From ENR-C20 sp942493145 (lineage in GTDB: Bacteria; Bacillota; Clostridia; Acetivibrionales; DTU013), in assembly GCA_942493145.1 (NCBI GenBank), contig OW818679.1:868001-932000 (forward strand): 64,000 nucleotides of DNA, given 5' to 3'. Position numbers and translations under genes: made by a program. Position 1 is the first letter of the stretch; every line of letters begins with the position of its first letter. The notes beneath the pieces are model-generated. The model was not told the DNA's origin, did no database searches, and worked only from the letters and a program-made list of their open reading frames with translations. Below are positions 34,241 to 44,127 of the stretch, piece by piece.

Positions 34241-35329
34241 ATGGGAAACACGAATAAATCCAGATTGCCGTTTTTAGACAGGTTTTTGACCCTTTGGATA
34301 TTTATCGCAATGGCTGCAGGTGTTGCCGGAGGATATTTTTTTCCTGATCTGGCTAAATCGCTGAGCGGATTCAGCACTGGGACAATATCATGGCCTATAG
34401 CAATTGGCCTCATAATAATGATGTATCCACCTCTTGCAAAGGTAAAATATGAAGAGATAGGAAGAGTTGTACAGAATAAAAGGTTGTTTTCCTTTTCTCT
34501 TGTACAGAACTGGATAATCGGCCCTGTTCTGATGTTTGTGCTGGCTATTTTACTGCTTGGTGATAAACCTTCTTTTGCAATTGGGCTCATCATAATTGGC
34601 CTTGCCAGGTGTATTGCAATGGTAATTGTCTGGAATTCACTCGCCAAAGGTGACAGTGAATATTGTGCCGCTCTTGTAGCTCTCAACTCCATATTCCAGA
34701 TCCTTTTGTATACCGTATACATATATTTCTTTGTAACTCTGGTTCCAAAGTGGCTGGGGCTATCATGGGGCGGGCAGATTGTGGATGTATCAATGGGGGA
34801 TGTAGCCAGGAGCGTACTGATTTATCTGGGTATTCCTTTTGCAGCAGGCATCATTACTCGTTTTGCATTAATTAAAGCCAAATCAAAAGAATGGTACGAA
34901 AAAGTATTTATTCCTAAAATATCTCCCTTGGCATTGATTGCCTTGCTATATACAATTGTGATCATGTTCATCACCAAAGGAGAACAGATTATTAACAATC
35001 CGGTTGATGTAATCAGGATTGCTATACCATTGTTAATTTACTTTGCAATAATGTTCTTTGTGAGCTTTTATATCTCCTTCAAGGGCGGCTTTAAATATGA
35101 CCAGACTGTAACCCTGGCTTTTACAGCAGCAAGCAATAACTTTGAACTGGCAATTGCGGTTGCCGTAGCTGTATTTGGAATTGCATCAGATGTTGCGTTT
35201 ACTGCTGTAATTGGCCCGCTTGTTGAGGTGCCGGTAATGATTGCTCTTGTTAATTCAGCACTCTTCTTTAAACGTAAGTTTTTTGATGATAACGGGATGC
35301 CGGTAAAAAAAGCAAAAGAGACTAATTAA
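34241..35329 (+). CDS. acr3: Acr3-type arsenite efflux transporter
   Basis: 362 aa with about ten TM helices. The diagnostic segment G-L-A-R-C-I-A-M-V-I-V-W-N, with the conserved cysteine essential for As(III) transport, is present, as is the second conserved stretch TAASNNFELAIAVAVAVFG. It exports arsenite using the proton gradient. The start is ATG 34241 after GGAGG; an upstream TTG at 34211 would overlap the arsR end without a ribosome-binding site. Confidence 0.96.
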   Translation: MGNTNKSRLPFLDRFLTLWIFIAMAAGVAGGYFFPDLAKSLSGFSTGTISWPIAIGLIIMMYPPLAKVKYEEIGRVVQNKRLFSFSLVQNWIIGPVLMFVLAILLLGDKPSFAIGLIIIGLARCIAMVIVWNSLAKGDSEYCAALVALNSIFQILLYTVYIYFFVTLVPKWLGLSWGGQIVDVSMGDVARSVLIYLGIPFAAGIITRFALIKAKSKEWYEKVFIPKISPLALIALLYTIVIMFITKGEQIINNPVDVIRIAIPLLIYFAIMFFVSFYISFKGGFKYDQTVTLAFTAASNNFELAIAVAVAVFGIASDVAFTAVIGPLVEVPVMIALVNSALFFKRKFFDDNGMPVKKAKETN

Positions 35330-35366
35330 GCTGAGATCAGGCAAGATAAGATTGGAGGGTATCATA

Positions 35367-35774
35367 TTGGCAGAGAAAATCAAAGTAGCATTTGTTTGCG
35401 TTCATAATTCATGCCGTTCGCAGATGGCAGAGGCGATATCAAAGCTATTTGCGGCTGACAGCTTTGAGGCATATTCAGCCGGGACTGAAACCAGACCACA
35501 AATCAATCAGGATGCGGTTGCAGTAATAAAAGAGCTTTATGGTGTTGATATAAACGCAACACAAAAGTCAAAGCTTATATCTGATATTCCACCTGTTGAT
35601 GTTGTTATAACCATGGGGTGTAATGTAAACTGCCCTTATCTCCCATGCAAGTACAGGGAAGATTGGGGATTGGAAGATCCAACGGGTAAGGATAAGGATG
35701 AATTTATAAAAACTGCGGGAATAATTGAAGAGAAGGTTATGGAGTTGAGCAGTAGGATCAACTGTTTGTGGTAG
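35367..35774 (+). CDS. arsC: Arsenate reductase, thioredoxin-coupled (ArsC, LMW-PTP fold)
   Basis: About 135 aa from a TTG at 35367, seven bases after GGAGGG. The phosphatase loop C-V-H-N-S-C-R-S (CX5R) holds the nucleophilic cysteine at about residue 11. The downstream pair of the triple-cysteine relay lies in GCNVNCPYLPCK, and WGLEDPTG is present. It reduces As(V) to As(III), which Acr3 exports. It is the last gene of the operon. Confidence 0.94.
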   Translation: MAEKIKVAFVCVHNSCRSQMAEAISKLFAADSFEAYSAGTETRPQINQDAVAVIKELYGVDINATQKSKLISDIPPVDVVITMGCNVNCPYLPCKYREDWGLEDPTGKDKDEFIKTAGIIEEKVMELSSRINCLW

Positions 35775-35862
35775 TTTATAATATAGAAATCATTGTGTCA
35801 GCTAATATTTCAGTGGAAAAAGTGCATGCAATTTGAACATGTTGGTGTTACTATTTGATTAA

Positions 35863-35891
35863 TTGACTTTACATTAGCAAACTGATATATT
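35863..35891 (+). promoter_or_regulatory. Putative sigma-A promoter of the chemoreceptor gene
   Basis: TTGACT (35863-35868) and TATATT (35886-35891) with a 17-base spacer, in the 280-base gap between arsC and the chemoreceptor. Confidence 0.55.
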
Positions 35892-36054
35892 CAACTTGTT
35901 ATTGAATAATATAGCAGCTGCTGCTGAACAAAGGCAAAACCCGTATAATTATGGAATTATATGATTTACTTTAAAAATAAGGAAACCAATAAAGATAGTC
36001 TATTTATTGAATCTTAATATAATAAAACAATTCTTGTAAAGGAGAAAGATTATA

Positions 36055-36876
36055 ATGAACGAGAATATCTTGGAACCCTATTTACAAGTTATCCCCCTGC
36101 TTAAAGATATATTACAGGAGGATATATTAGTATCAGTTACAGATACTACAACATTTTTATACAACAGACCTGGTGATACTTTGGATCTTAAAATACAGGC
36201 AGGTAGTAAAGTGCCGGTTGATGATCTGCTGTATAAGACAATCAAAGATGGCAAGCCATATAGAGCAATAGTTCCGAAAGAGATATTTGGAGTTCCGTTT
36301 AAAGGAACTACATATCCAATCAAGGATTCCAATGGGAATGTTGTAGGTGCTATTGGTGTAGGCGTAAGTTTAGAAGAAAAATATAAAATTGAAGAATCAG
36401 CAGATACCTTGTTTTCTTCGCTTGAAGAAACTTATGCAGGTATTGGAGAAATCAGCAGCGGTTTGGAAAAGATGCTTAATATGATAGGCACAATGGCAGA
36501 AAGTACAAAACAAGCTGAAAGGCAGATTACTGACAGCAATGTAATAATTAGCATGATACAGAACATTGCATCACAATCGAATTTGTTAGGACTTAATGCG
36601 GCCATAGAAGCGGCCAGGGCGGGGGAGCAGGGCAGGGGCTTCACAGTTGTAGCAAGTGAAATGAGAAAGCTGGCTCAATTAAGCAGGGAATCAGCACAAA
36701 GGGTTTCAACTCAATTATCGGAAATGAGTAAAAATATAAAGGATATTTTTGAAATTGTAAATCAGGTTCAATCTGTTTCAGAAGGACAAGCAGCCGCCAC
36801 TGAAGAGATATCTGCCGCATTGGAGGAAATTACCGCAAGCGCCCAAATTATGGCGGACATTGCCAAGGTAAAATAA
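36055..36876 (+). CDS. Soluble methyl-accepting chemotaxis protein
   Basis: 273 aa without TM segments. An N-terminal single-PAS/Cache-like sensor (about 1-115; YPIKDSNGNVVGAIGVGVSLEEK is the typical last strand pair) is followed by a short coiled-coil signalling domain with the hairpin tip IQNIASQSNLLGLNAAIEAARAGEQGRGFTVVA split over about residues 170-205. It resembles small cytoplasmic transducers such as YfmS. It should couple an intracellular ligand to CheA/CheW. It stands alone and its ligand is unknown. Confidence 0.9.
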   Translation: MNENILEPYLQVIPLLKDILQEDILVSVTDTTTFLYNRPGDTLDLKIQAGSKVPVDDLLYKTIKDGKPYRAIVPKEIFGVPFKGTTYPIKDSNGNVVGAIGVGVSLEEKYKIEESADTLFSSLEETYAGIGEISSGLEKMLNMIGTMAESTKQAERQITDSNVIISMIQNIASQSNLLGLNAAIEAARAGEQGRGFTVVASEMRKLAQLSRESAQRVSTQLSEMSKNIKDIFEIVNQVQSVSEGQAAATEEISAALEEITASAQIMADIAKVK

Positions 36877-36885
36877 ATGAAAAAT

Positions 36886-36898
36886 TCCATCAGCTCCA
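36886..36898 (+). repeat. tRNA-3'-end-like motif, copy F (one mismatch)
   Basis: TCCATCAGCTCCA differs from the tRNA-Thr end at one base and is followed within two bases by a terminator nearly identical to that of copy G. Confidence 0.5.
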
Positions 36899-36900
36899 CG

Positions 36901-36935
36901 AAAGCCCCGAAAATAAACATTTTCCGGGCTTTTTT
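36901..36935 (+). terminator. Rho-independent terminator downstream of copy F
   Basis: AAAGCCCCGAAAA pairs with TTTTCCGGGCTTT, followed by T residues. Confidence 0.85.
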
Positions 36936-37169
36936 AATACTCCATGTATCAATATGTCCGGTTCTGTCTTATTCTTCAGAAGGTTACTCTGCAAGCCAAA
37001 TCTTTACCTGCGATGAATTTTATCAATTATAGTTGAAGTTGCAGTTAAGATTTGTTAAAATCACTTATAAGAAAAACTAATTATAATATCAAACATGCTT
37101 ATAAAAAGCAATATTCTCTTTGTATAACAGCATTAAGCCCACGGTTGAATTAGAAAGAAAAAGGATATT

Positions 37170-37865
37170 ATGAATACTGATAATAAAGTAAGGATTCTAA
37201 TATGCGACGACAACACAGCCGTTCATGAAAGTCTATCTGCATACCTTAAACTGGAAAAATTTGAATGCGTTTCGGTATATGATGGTGAACAGGCGCTTGA
37301 TATATTGGAATCCGAGCATTTTGATCTGCTTGTTCTGGACATCATGATGCCTAAGATGTTTGGAACGGATGTATGCAAAGAAATCCGCAAGACAAATGAC
37401 CTTCCAATCATAATGCTTAGTTCAAGAAGTGAGGAAATTGACAGAATATTGGGACTTGAGCTCGGTTCAGACGATTACATAACCAAGCCTTTTTCACCTC
37501 GTGAAGTTATAGTGCGTATTAAAACGATATTGAAGCGCGTGCAACCTAAAAAAAGCTTTTCGGGAATACTGGTGATCGGCTTGTTGAATATTGATACAGA
37601 GGGTTATAAGGTCATGATCGGCGGAGAAGTACTGGAACTTACACCGAAAGAAACAAAAACGCTTGTATATTTTGCCAATAATAGAAATAAGGTTCTTTCA
37701 AGAGAACAGATATTGAATAATGTATGGGGCTATGACTTTTATGGCGACACAAGGGCTGTAGATACATTAATAAAAAGACTTCGCCAAAAGCTGCCTGTTT
37801 CTGACATGGGGTTTGAAATAAAAGCAGTTTATGGTATAGGCTACAAGCTTGAGGAGGAAAAATGA
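37170..37865 (+). CDS. OmpR/PhoB-family response regulator
   Basis: 231 aa. The receiver has the acidic pair ICDDN, the phospho-acceptor LLVLDIMMP (Asp near 54), the S/T in IIMLSSR and the Lys in DDYITKPF. The C-terminal winged helix is LTPKETKTLVYFANNRNKVLSREQILNNVWG with VDTLIKRLRQKL. It overlaps the kinase start by four bases (ATGA), so the pair is co-translated. The target could be the ribose-type ABC system downstream. Confidence 0.95.
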   Translation: MNTDNKVRILICDDNTAVHESLSAYLKLEKFECVSVYDGEQALDILESEHFDLLVLDIMMPKMFGTDVCKEIRKTNDLPIIMLSSRSEEIDRILGLELGSDDYITKPFSPREVIVRIKTILKRVQPKKSFSGILVIGLLNIDTEGYKVMIGGEVLELTPKETKTLVYFANNRNKVLSREQILNNVWGYDFYGDTRAVDTLIKRLRQKLPVSDMGFEIKAVYGIGYKLEEEK

Positions 37866-39107
37866 AAAAGCTGTTTTCAAAAAAGGCGTCCATATTCATC
37901 TTCATTATTATTATGTTTTTTTTTGGGACAGATTATGGGCACGGTGATCATCAAGGCTTTCTTTATTAATTACAAAATCAAGGAATTATCCCCGCAGGTA
38001 GCATATATATCTAAGGAAATAGCAAAAGAAGAATATTCAGTTTCAAAGAAAGAAGATTTTATGATAAAGGCTTATGATGCCTACGGAACCGAAATGCAAA
38101 TATATGTTGATGAACCGCCGGAATGGGCGAATGTAAACGAATTGGATGTTTACCATACCCTTCTTCAATTAATACCGAAGGTAAATGCCGGAAAAGAAAT
38201 TGCGGTATTGCAAAAAGTATACGGAGAAACAACTGAGTCTATTATTATTGGTAAACCAATTATTAAAGATGGCAGAATAATCGGGACCGTTTTTCTTTTA
38301 AAACTTGCCAGTGATTTTAATGCGGTACTCAATGGGTTTTATCTTGTGTTTTTTATTACTCTTGCTGTCGGGACACTTACCATTGGCCTTTTTTTATCTA
38401 TTTATCTCAAGGAAATAAAACAGCTTGAACAAACAAGAAGGGATTATATTGCGAATATCAGCCACGAGCTAAAGTCTCCTATCGCTTCTATCAAGGCGCT
38501 TGCGGAAACTCTTTCCGATAATTTGGTGCAGGATGAGGACTCAAAGGGTAAATATTATGGGATTATTCTTTTGGAAAGTAACAGGCTGCAAAAATTGATT
38601 TCCGATATGCTGGATTTGTCAAGGCTGCAAAGCGGCAGGGCGGCATTACAAAAAGAGATTGTAAACACCGGTCTCCTGATGCAGCAAATCTATGATAAAT
38701 ACTTCATGTTTCTGGATGATATCGATGTAAAATTTGAAGTGACAGAGGCTGCGATGAATGCCCCGGATATTTATTCAAACAGGGACAGGATTTTGCAACT
38801 TTTCAATATACTCATTGATAATGCGGCAAAGTTTGTTGAAGAAGGTGGGAAAATTGTTATTGATGCCTGTGCGAATCGAGGAGCTGTCACAATGAAGGTC
38901 TCAGATAATGGCATAGGTATTGAAAAATCTGTATTGCCATATGTTTTTGATAGATTCTTTAAAGAGGATAAGTCACATAATAAGGGTGGCAGCGGCCTTG
39001 GATTATCAATTGCAAAGGAGATAATCAACGGGCTTGGAGAGAATATTACAGTAAGTAGTCAGGTCGGAAGGGGCACTGAATTCAGCTTTACAATAAAAAG
39101 AGCTTAA
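37862..39107 (+). CDS. Sensor histidine kinase with an apparent one-base frameshift in its first TM helix
   Basis: The natural start is the ATG at 37862, which overlaps the response-regulator stop and follows GGAGGAAAA. It reads MKKLFSKKASIFIFIIIMF and then enters a run of nine T (37916-37924). The rest of the protein (GQIMGTVIIKAFF onward) is in another frame, restored if the run had eight T. Without repair only a TTG near 37923 without a ribosome-binding site remains, leaving out most of TM1. Downstream, everything is intact: extracytoplasmic domain, TM2 (about 38330-38400), H-box ISHELKSPIAS, N-box FNILIDNAAKF, and the G boxes VSDNGIGIEKS and GGSGLGLSIAKEI. It partners the regulator at 37170. 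Confidence 0.85.
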
Positions 39108-39191
39108 ATAAATAAAAGTTTTGCCATAATTTTGCCACAATTTTTTTGTAGACTATGGGTATAAACAAAAAAAGGTAGAGGAGTGGGGAAC

Positions 39192-40424
39192 TTGAAGAGG
39201 AATTTTACTTTATTGGTGGTTTTGATTCTGGTACTATCCATGGTTGGGTGCGGAGGTAGTACGCAATCTGCAGCAGAGGTGACACAGGCTTCAACAGGCG
39301 AACAGGCTTCAACACAGGGCAGCGGGGACAATGCTGCAACGCAAAACAGCAGTTCGGGAACCAGGGACATAATTGCACTATGTCTGCCAACTCTTGATAA
39401 CCCTCTCATGGTAGAGTTCAAGGATGCATTTAATGCAACCTTCGGCAGCGATTATCAGGTGGAAGTGGCAAGTGCAAACAACGACGCAAAAACCCAGGCG
39501 ACCCAGGTTGAAAACTATGTCACTATGAATCCCAAGCTTATTGCGGTCAATTCAATCGAGACTACTACTCTATTAACTACAATCGAGGCGGCACGCAAAA
39601 AAGGAATCAAGGTAATATTTGTCGGCACAAACCCGGGACCGGGTGTGGCCGATACAGTTATGTCTACCAATAACTTCATGGCCGGTGAGCTCTGTGCCCT
39701 TATGGCCAGGGATTGGGTGGACAAAACCTATGCAACTGCAGGCGCGGGTTCAATAAGTGCTGCAATACTGACCTCTACAAGAACTCCCGATGACGTTGCA
39801 AGATCGAGCGGATTGAGGATGATTTCGGAAGAATGGTGCAAAAACAGCGACGGCTGCCTTGTCGGAAGCGACGGGAACCCCATATCGGATAAAGACGGCA
39901 AATACCTTGACGGAAAGTCTGATGCGGACAGGGTATCAAACCCGACATATTCAAAACAGTTAAAGGTTGTTTCGGAATATGAGGCTGCAATGTTTGCAGA
40001 TGCACAGACCGCTATGGACAATATACTTACAAAATACCCAGATGTAAAAGTGGTACTTTGCTACTCCTCAAACGGCGGAGACGGTACTTCCCAAACAATA
40101 ATGGATGGTATCGCAAAAGGTATTTACAAGGATAAGCCTGAAAATTATGGAGTATTCGGCGTAGGCCTTTTTGGACCCGAACTTGATCTCGTTAAAAAAG
40201 CAAACAACAACGAATCACTGCTCAGGGGGTGTGTTTCATTCGGCGGAACGGAATTGACCAAAAATGTTGCAGATAACTCCATGAAGCTTGTGAAGGGCGA
40301 GAAGATGGATCCTTTCATATGGGATGAGCTTTTCACAGTAACTCCAGTGATGAAGGACGGTCAGCCTGACGCACTTTTTACAAAACAGCAAGCTGGCGGT
40401 GTGCTGGGGACAGGAACAAAATAG
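39192..40424 (+). CDS. Ribose-type ABC transporter substrate-binding lipoprotein
   Basis: About 410 aa with a lipobox (VLSMVGC). After a low-complexity Ser/Thr/Gln/Gly tether comes a Peripla_BP_4 domain (IALCLPTLDNPLMVEF, VEVASANNDAKTQATQ). The TTG at 39192 is nine bases after AGGAG and is preferred; the GTG at 39183 touches the ribosome-binding site. A terminator-like hairpin lies between it and the ATPase gene, probably raising binding-protein levels. The ligand is a sugar or similar small polar molecule. Confidence 0.9.
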   Translation: MKRNFTLLVVLILVLSMVGCGGSTQSAAEVTQASTGEQASTQGSGDNAATQNSSSGTRDIIALCLPTLDNPLMVEFKDAFNATFGSDYQVEVASANNDAKTQATQVENYVTMNPKLIAVNSIETTTLLTTIEAARKKGIKVIFVGTNPGPGVADTVMSTNNFMAGELCALMARDWVDKTYATAGAGSISAAILTSTRTPDDVARSSGLRMISEEWCKNSDGCLVGSDGNPISDKDGKYLDGKSDADRVSNPTYSKQLKVVSEYEAAMFADAQTAMDNILTKYPDVKVVLCYSSNGGDGTSQTIMDGIAKGIYKDKPENYGVFGVGLFGPELDLVKKANNNESLLRGCVSFGGTELTKNVADNSMKLVKGEKMDPFIWDELFTVTPVMKDGQPDALFTKQQAGGVLGTGTK

Positions 40425-40447
40425 CAGGGAATATATAAAAAAATTAT

Positions 40448-40485
40448 AAAAGCGGCAGTGAGAAAGCATTTTCATTGCCGCTTTT
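40448..40485 (+). terminator. Hairpin between binding protein and ABC ATPase
   Basis: AAAAGCGGCA-G-TGA pairs with TCA-T-TGCCGCTTTT. It may partly terminate transcription inside the operon. Confidence 0.75.
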
Positions 40486-40505
40486 GTGAATGAGGAGGCA
40501 ATTGC

Positions 40506-42002
40506 TTGGATAAGAAAGTGCTTTCCCTGAAAGGTATTACAAAAAGCTTTCCCGGTGTGCTGGCCCTGGACAACGTATCAGTTGATTTCTATGAAGGAGA
40601 GGTACACGCACTTCTGGGGGAAAACGGTGCTGGAAAATCTACGCTGATAAAAATAATTTCCGGTGCTATTGTGCCTGACTGCGGTAAAATTGTCATAGGT
40701 GAACATGAGTTTCTACGCATGACGCCAGTTGTAGCTATTGAAAAGGGCATTTCTGTAATTTACCAGGAATTCAATCTGGTTGAGTCCCTTTCAGCTGCTG
40801 AAAACATTTACATGAATGAGAAATTCGGCAGGTTTGTCGATTATAGAAAAATGGAAGCACTGGCGGTGGAATTATTCAAGCAGTTCAAGCTGGTAATGGA
40901 TCCACGTGTAAAGATAAGGGAACTTAGCCCTGCAAAAATGCAGATTGTTGAAATCATAAAGGCTATTTCGAAAAATACAAGACTATTGATTATGGATGAG
41001 CCTACGGCACCTTTGTCGGCTTCAGAGGTTGAGGTTCTCTTTGAAATCATCAATCAGTTAAAGCAGAGGAATATCTCCATTATCTACATTTCTCACCGTA
41101 TGGATGAAATATTCAGGATTTCGGACAAAGTTACCGTAATGCGTGACGGGTGTTACATAAAGACCCTGAGGACTGCCGATACCAGCCGTGATGAGCTGAT
41201 CAAACTCATGGTCGGCCGTGACCTGAAGGAAAGCTATCCCAAAAGGTTAAATCCCCCAGGGGAAATAGCGCTGACAGTAGAAAACCTGACAGGAAATGGA
41301 GTCAGCAACATATCGTTCAAGCTAAGAAAAGGTGAAATATTGGGGATAGCAGGTTTGGTAGGCTCGGGTAGAACTGAACTGGCTTCAGTAATATTTGGAG
41401 CGGCAAAGATGGAAAGCGGATGCATCTATATAAATGGCAGGAAGGTCAAAATTGCTGCACCTTATGAAGCAATTGAAAATAATATTGGACTCATTCCAGA
41501 GGATAGAAAGAATTTTGGATGTTTACAGGATGCAGAAATCGGCTTCAATATAACCCTGGAAATATTAAAAGAGATATCGCACTGGTGCCTTGTTAATAGA
41601 AAAGAGGACAAATTGAGGGCTGAAAAATTTGCCAAAGTATTGAGCATCAAGGCGCCATCACTTAAGCAGAGAGTAAGAAACCTGTCGGGAGGCAATCAAC
41701 AGAAGGTGGTGCTGGCTAAAACCCTGGCTGCGCATTCCGACATTATCATATTTGATGAGCCGACAAGAGGAATCGATGTCGGTGCAAAGCAGGAAATCTA
41801 TAAGCTTATGAATAATCTTGCTGGAGAAGGAAAGGCAATTCTCATGATTTCCTCGGATATGGAGGAATTGCTGGGAATGTCGGATCGCGTCATAGTAATG
41901 TGTGAAGGCCGGTTATCCGGAGGTGTTGCAAAAGAGGATTTCAGTCAGGAACACATACTTGAACTTGCATCAGCATCGCATAAGAGAGGGGGAAAGTTAT
42001 GA
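40506..42002 (+). CDS. Ribose-type ABC transporter ATPase (RbsA/MglA family)
   Basis: 498 aa with two ATPase domains. The first has a perfect Walker A (GENGAGKST) and LLIMDEPTAPL. The second has the degenerate Walker A GLVGSGRTE and an intact signature LSGGNQQKV with IIFDEPTRGID. This asymmetry is normal for the family. The TTG start is about eight bases after GAGGAGG. The stop overlaps the permease ATG by four bases. Confidence 0.95.
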   Translation: MDKKVLSLKGITKSFPGVLALDNVSVDFYEGEVHALLGENGAGKSTLIKIISGAIVPDCGKIVIGEHEFLRMTPVVAIEKGISVIYQEFNLVESLSAAENIYMNEKFGRFVDYRKMEALAVELFKQFKLVMDPRVKIRELSPAKMQIVEIIKAISKNTRLLIMDEPTAPLSASEVEVLFEIINQLKQRNISIIYISHRMDEIFRISDKVTVMRDGCYIKTLRTADTSRDELIKLMVGRDLKESYPKRLNPPGEIALTVENLTGNGVSNISFKLRKGEILGIAGLVGSGRTELASVIFGAAKMESGCIYINGRKVKIAAPYEAIENNIGLIPEDRKNFGCLQDAEIGFNITLEILKEISHWCLVNRKEDKLRAEKFAKVLSIKAPSLKQRVRNLSGGNQQKVVLAKTLAAHSDIIIFDEPTRGIDVGAKQEIYKLMNNLAGEGKAILMISSDMEELLGMSDRVIVMCEGRLSGGVAKEDFSQEHILELASASHKRGGKL

Positions 42003-43000
42003 AGGGTATTGTTTCTACCATATTAAAAAAATACACGGTTATTATTATTCTTGTGGCACTTATGATCGTGTTTTCATTAAGCAGCAAATATTTTTTGACC
42101 ACTGAAAACCTGCTGAAAATAATTTCTCAGAACAACTACTATATCATTGTTGCACTTGGAGTGTTATTTGTAATGCTGGGCGGCGGCATAGACTTTTCCG
42201 TAGGCTACCAGATGTCCCTGGTGGGAACCATTATGGCTATTTTAATGGTACAACGCAATGTTTCAATAATCCCTGCGATACTTATAGGATTGGTCTGCGG
42301 CATTGTACTCGGATTATTTAATGGGCTGATTATTGTAAAGCTGAGATTATTCCCGCTTATTGTCACATTGGCAACAAGCATGGTCTTCCAGGGAATTTCC
42401 TTTACCATATCCCAGTCACAAACCTTCAGGGGCTACCCGGATGAATTCAGGCAGATTACCATGGGCTCTGTTTTCGGCATAAGCTATGATACCATCCTGA
42501 CTTTTGTTCTGATCCTGATTACCAGCTTTATTCTGAAACGTACCTATTTCGGACGACATGTAATGGCAACTGGAGGAAATGAAGAGGCTGCAAGGCTTTC
42601 AGGCATAAAGACCAACAGGCTGAAAATTGTCCTTTACTCTATCTGCGGCTTTTTAACAGCAATAGGAACCGTTGTTATGCTGTCGAAATCAAATACGCAT
42701 AATTCTACCTTCGGACCCGGCACCGAATTTACAGGACTTACAGCCGGTTTAATCGGAGGTATCAGTTTCAAGGGCGGGGAAGGCAGTACCTGGGGTCTGG
42801 TTGCAGGTGTATTTGTACTGGCTGTCCTTGGGAATGGAATGCAGCTATGCGGGGTAAGTACTTATATCCAATATATTGTTAAGGGTGCGATACTGATAGC
42901 AGCAATGGCCTTCGATGAGTATCAGAAGAGGGCGAGAGTCAAAGTAAGAACAGCAGACCCCGTGCCCGCAGGCGATGCAGGAAGTTCAGCACAAGCATAA
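41999..43000 (+). CDS. Ribose-type ABC transporter permease (RbsC family)
   Basis: 333 aa, about 8-10 TM helices. It carries GVLFVMLGGGIDFSVG and the GGNEEAARLSGIKTNRLKI loop that contacts the ATPase, typical of RbsC-like permeases. Only one permease gene is present, so it should act as a homodimer, in contrast to the two-permease system at 47.7 kb. Last gene of the operon. Confidence 0.94.
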   Translation: MKGIVSTILKKYTVIIILVALMIVFSLSSKYFLTTENLLKIISQNNYYIIVALGVLFVMLGGGIDFSVGYQMSLVGTIMAILMVQRNVSIIPAILIGLVCGIVLGLFNGLIIVKLRLFPLIVTLATSMVFQGISFTISQSQTFRGYPDEFRQITMGSVFGISYDTILTFVLILITSFILKRTYFGRHVMATGGNEEAARLSGIKTNRLKIVLYSICGFLTAIGTVVMLSKSNTHNSTFGPGTEFTGLTAGLIGGISFKGGEGSTWGLVAGVFVLAVLGNGMQLCGVSTYIQYIVKGAILIAAMAFDEYQKRARVKVRTADPVPAGDAGSSAQA

Positions 43001-43039
43001 AATGGAAGGAAACAAGTACTGAACAAAAAAAGAGCCAAC

Positions 43040-43068
43040 TTGAAAAAGAGACCAACTATCATTATAAT
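43040..43068 (+). promoter_or_regulatory. Sigma-A promoter of the LysR gene
   Basis: TTGAAA and TATAAT with a 17-base spacer, 40 bases before the start codon. Confidence 0.65.
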
Positions 43069-43107
43069 GGATATTAATAGAAATATGACAGTAACTGAGG
43101 GGTACCA

Positions 43108-44007
43108 ATGGATACACAAAAAATTGAAGCATTTATAGCTGTTGCAGAAACCCAGAATTTTACTGAAGCAGGCACAAGATTAGGCTTGTCACAATCCGCA
43201 ATCAGTCAGCAAATAGTGGAACTGGAAAAACAATTTGACACTAAGCTTTTAAATCGAAAAAAACGTCCGGTTCAATTGACACCGGCCGGGCAGATTTTGT
43301 TGAAAGAAGCGTATGGCCTGATTGCAAAAGCTAATGAAACTATTAAAAAAACACAGCTGGCCGACAAGGGAATCATAGGCTTTTTAAAAGTGGGGTATCT
43401 GGGCGGAATTGAAAGAGGCTTTCTTCCAAAGGCTATCAGTGAATTCCGTGAAATCTATCCCAATATCGATTTAAGCTTGAATCAGTACCACTGGGGGGAA
43501 ATCAACCGGGCACTTGAAAACGAAGAGATTGACGTAGGCTTTACAATGAAATACGGTCTTGAGCTGTTTCCCGAGCTTGCTACAAAAGAGCTGTTCACCA
43601 GTGTAATTCCAATTGCCCTGCCCCGCAAGCACCGTTTAGTATCTGAAAGCTCAATAGACCTGGCCGGACTCAAGGATGAAGCCTTCATTACATTGAGTTC
43701 AAACAGTGATTTCCTGTTATACGATCTGACAATGCACTTATGCAAGGTAAGCGGGTTTACCCCTCATATGATAGCCTTGTGCAAGGATATCGACTCAATA
43801 CTTTTCAATGTTGAAGCCGGACTTGGAGTATCGATTATTCCGTATGATGCAAGGCCTGTAGTCGGTCATGACATTCGCTTTATTGAAATCAACCACCCCG
43901 AGAAATATTTCAATGTTTTGGTGGCCTGGAACAAGAATTCCCTAAACAAGGCAGTAGCCACATTTGTTAATATGCTGGAGTCATCAAACGTTATAAAGGC
44001 TATGTAG
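43108..44007 (+). CDS. LysR-family transcriptional regulator
   Basis: 299 aa: helix-turn-helix (FIAVAETQNFTEAGTRLGLSQSAISQQIVELEKQF) plus effector domain. It lies just upstream of the OYE-family operon, whose promoter has a perfect dyad (44128-44153), and is probably its regulator. GAGGGG precedes the ATG. Confidence 0.93.
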   Translation: MDTQKIEAFIAVAETQNFTEAGTRLGLSQSAISQQIVELEKQFDTKLLNRKKRPVQLTPAGQILLKEAYGLIAKANETIKKTQLADKGIIGFLKVGYLGGIERGFLPKAISEFREIYPNIDLSLNQYHWGEINRALENEEIDVGFTMKYGLELFPELATKELFTSVIPIALPRKHRLVSESSIDLAGLKDEAFITLSSNSDFLLYDLTMHLCKVSGFTPHMIALCKDIDSILFNVEAGLGVSIIPYDARPVVGHDIRFIEINHPEKYFNVLVAWNKNSLNKAVATFVNMLESSNVIKAM

Positions 44008-44035
44008 ATAGCGTTACTCACTTTGCTTTTTCAGC

Positions 44036-44048
44036 TCCATTAGCTCCA
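44036..44048 (+). repeat. tRNA-3'-end-like motif, copy G (one mismatch)
   Basis: TCCATTAGCTCCA, followed after two bases by a terminator closely matching that of copy F. The preceding bases TCAGC mimic copy C. Confidence 0.5.
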
Positions 44049-44050
44049 CG

Positions 44051-44082
44051 AAAGCCCGGAAAATAACACTTCCGGGCTTTTG
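44051..44082 (+). terminator. Rho-independent terminator downstream of copy G
   Basis: AAAGCCCGGAA pairs with TTCCGGGCTTT around AAATAACAC. Confidence 0.88.
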
Positions 44083-44127
44083 TCATGTGTGCCCGGCATG
44101 GGCACAATCTAACGGGTGATAACAAAC

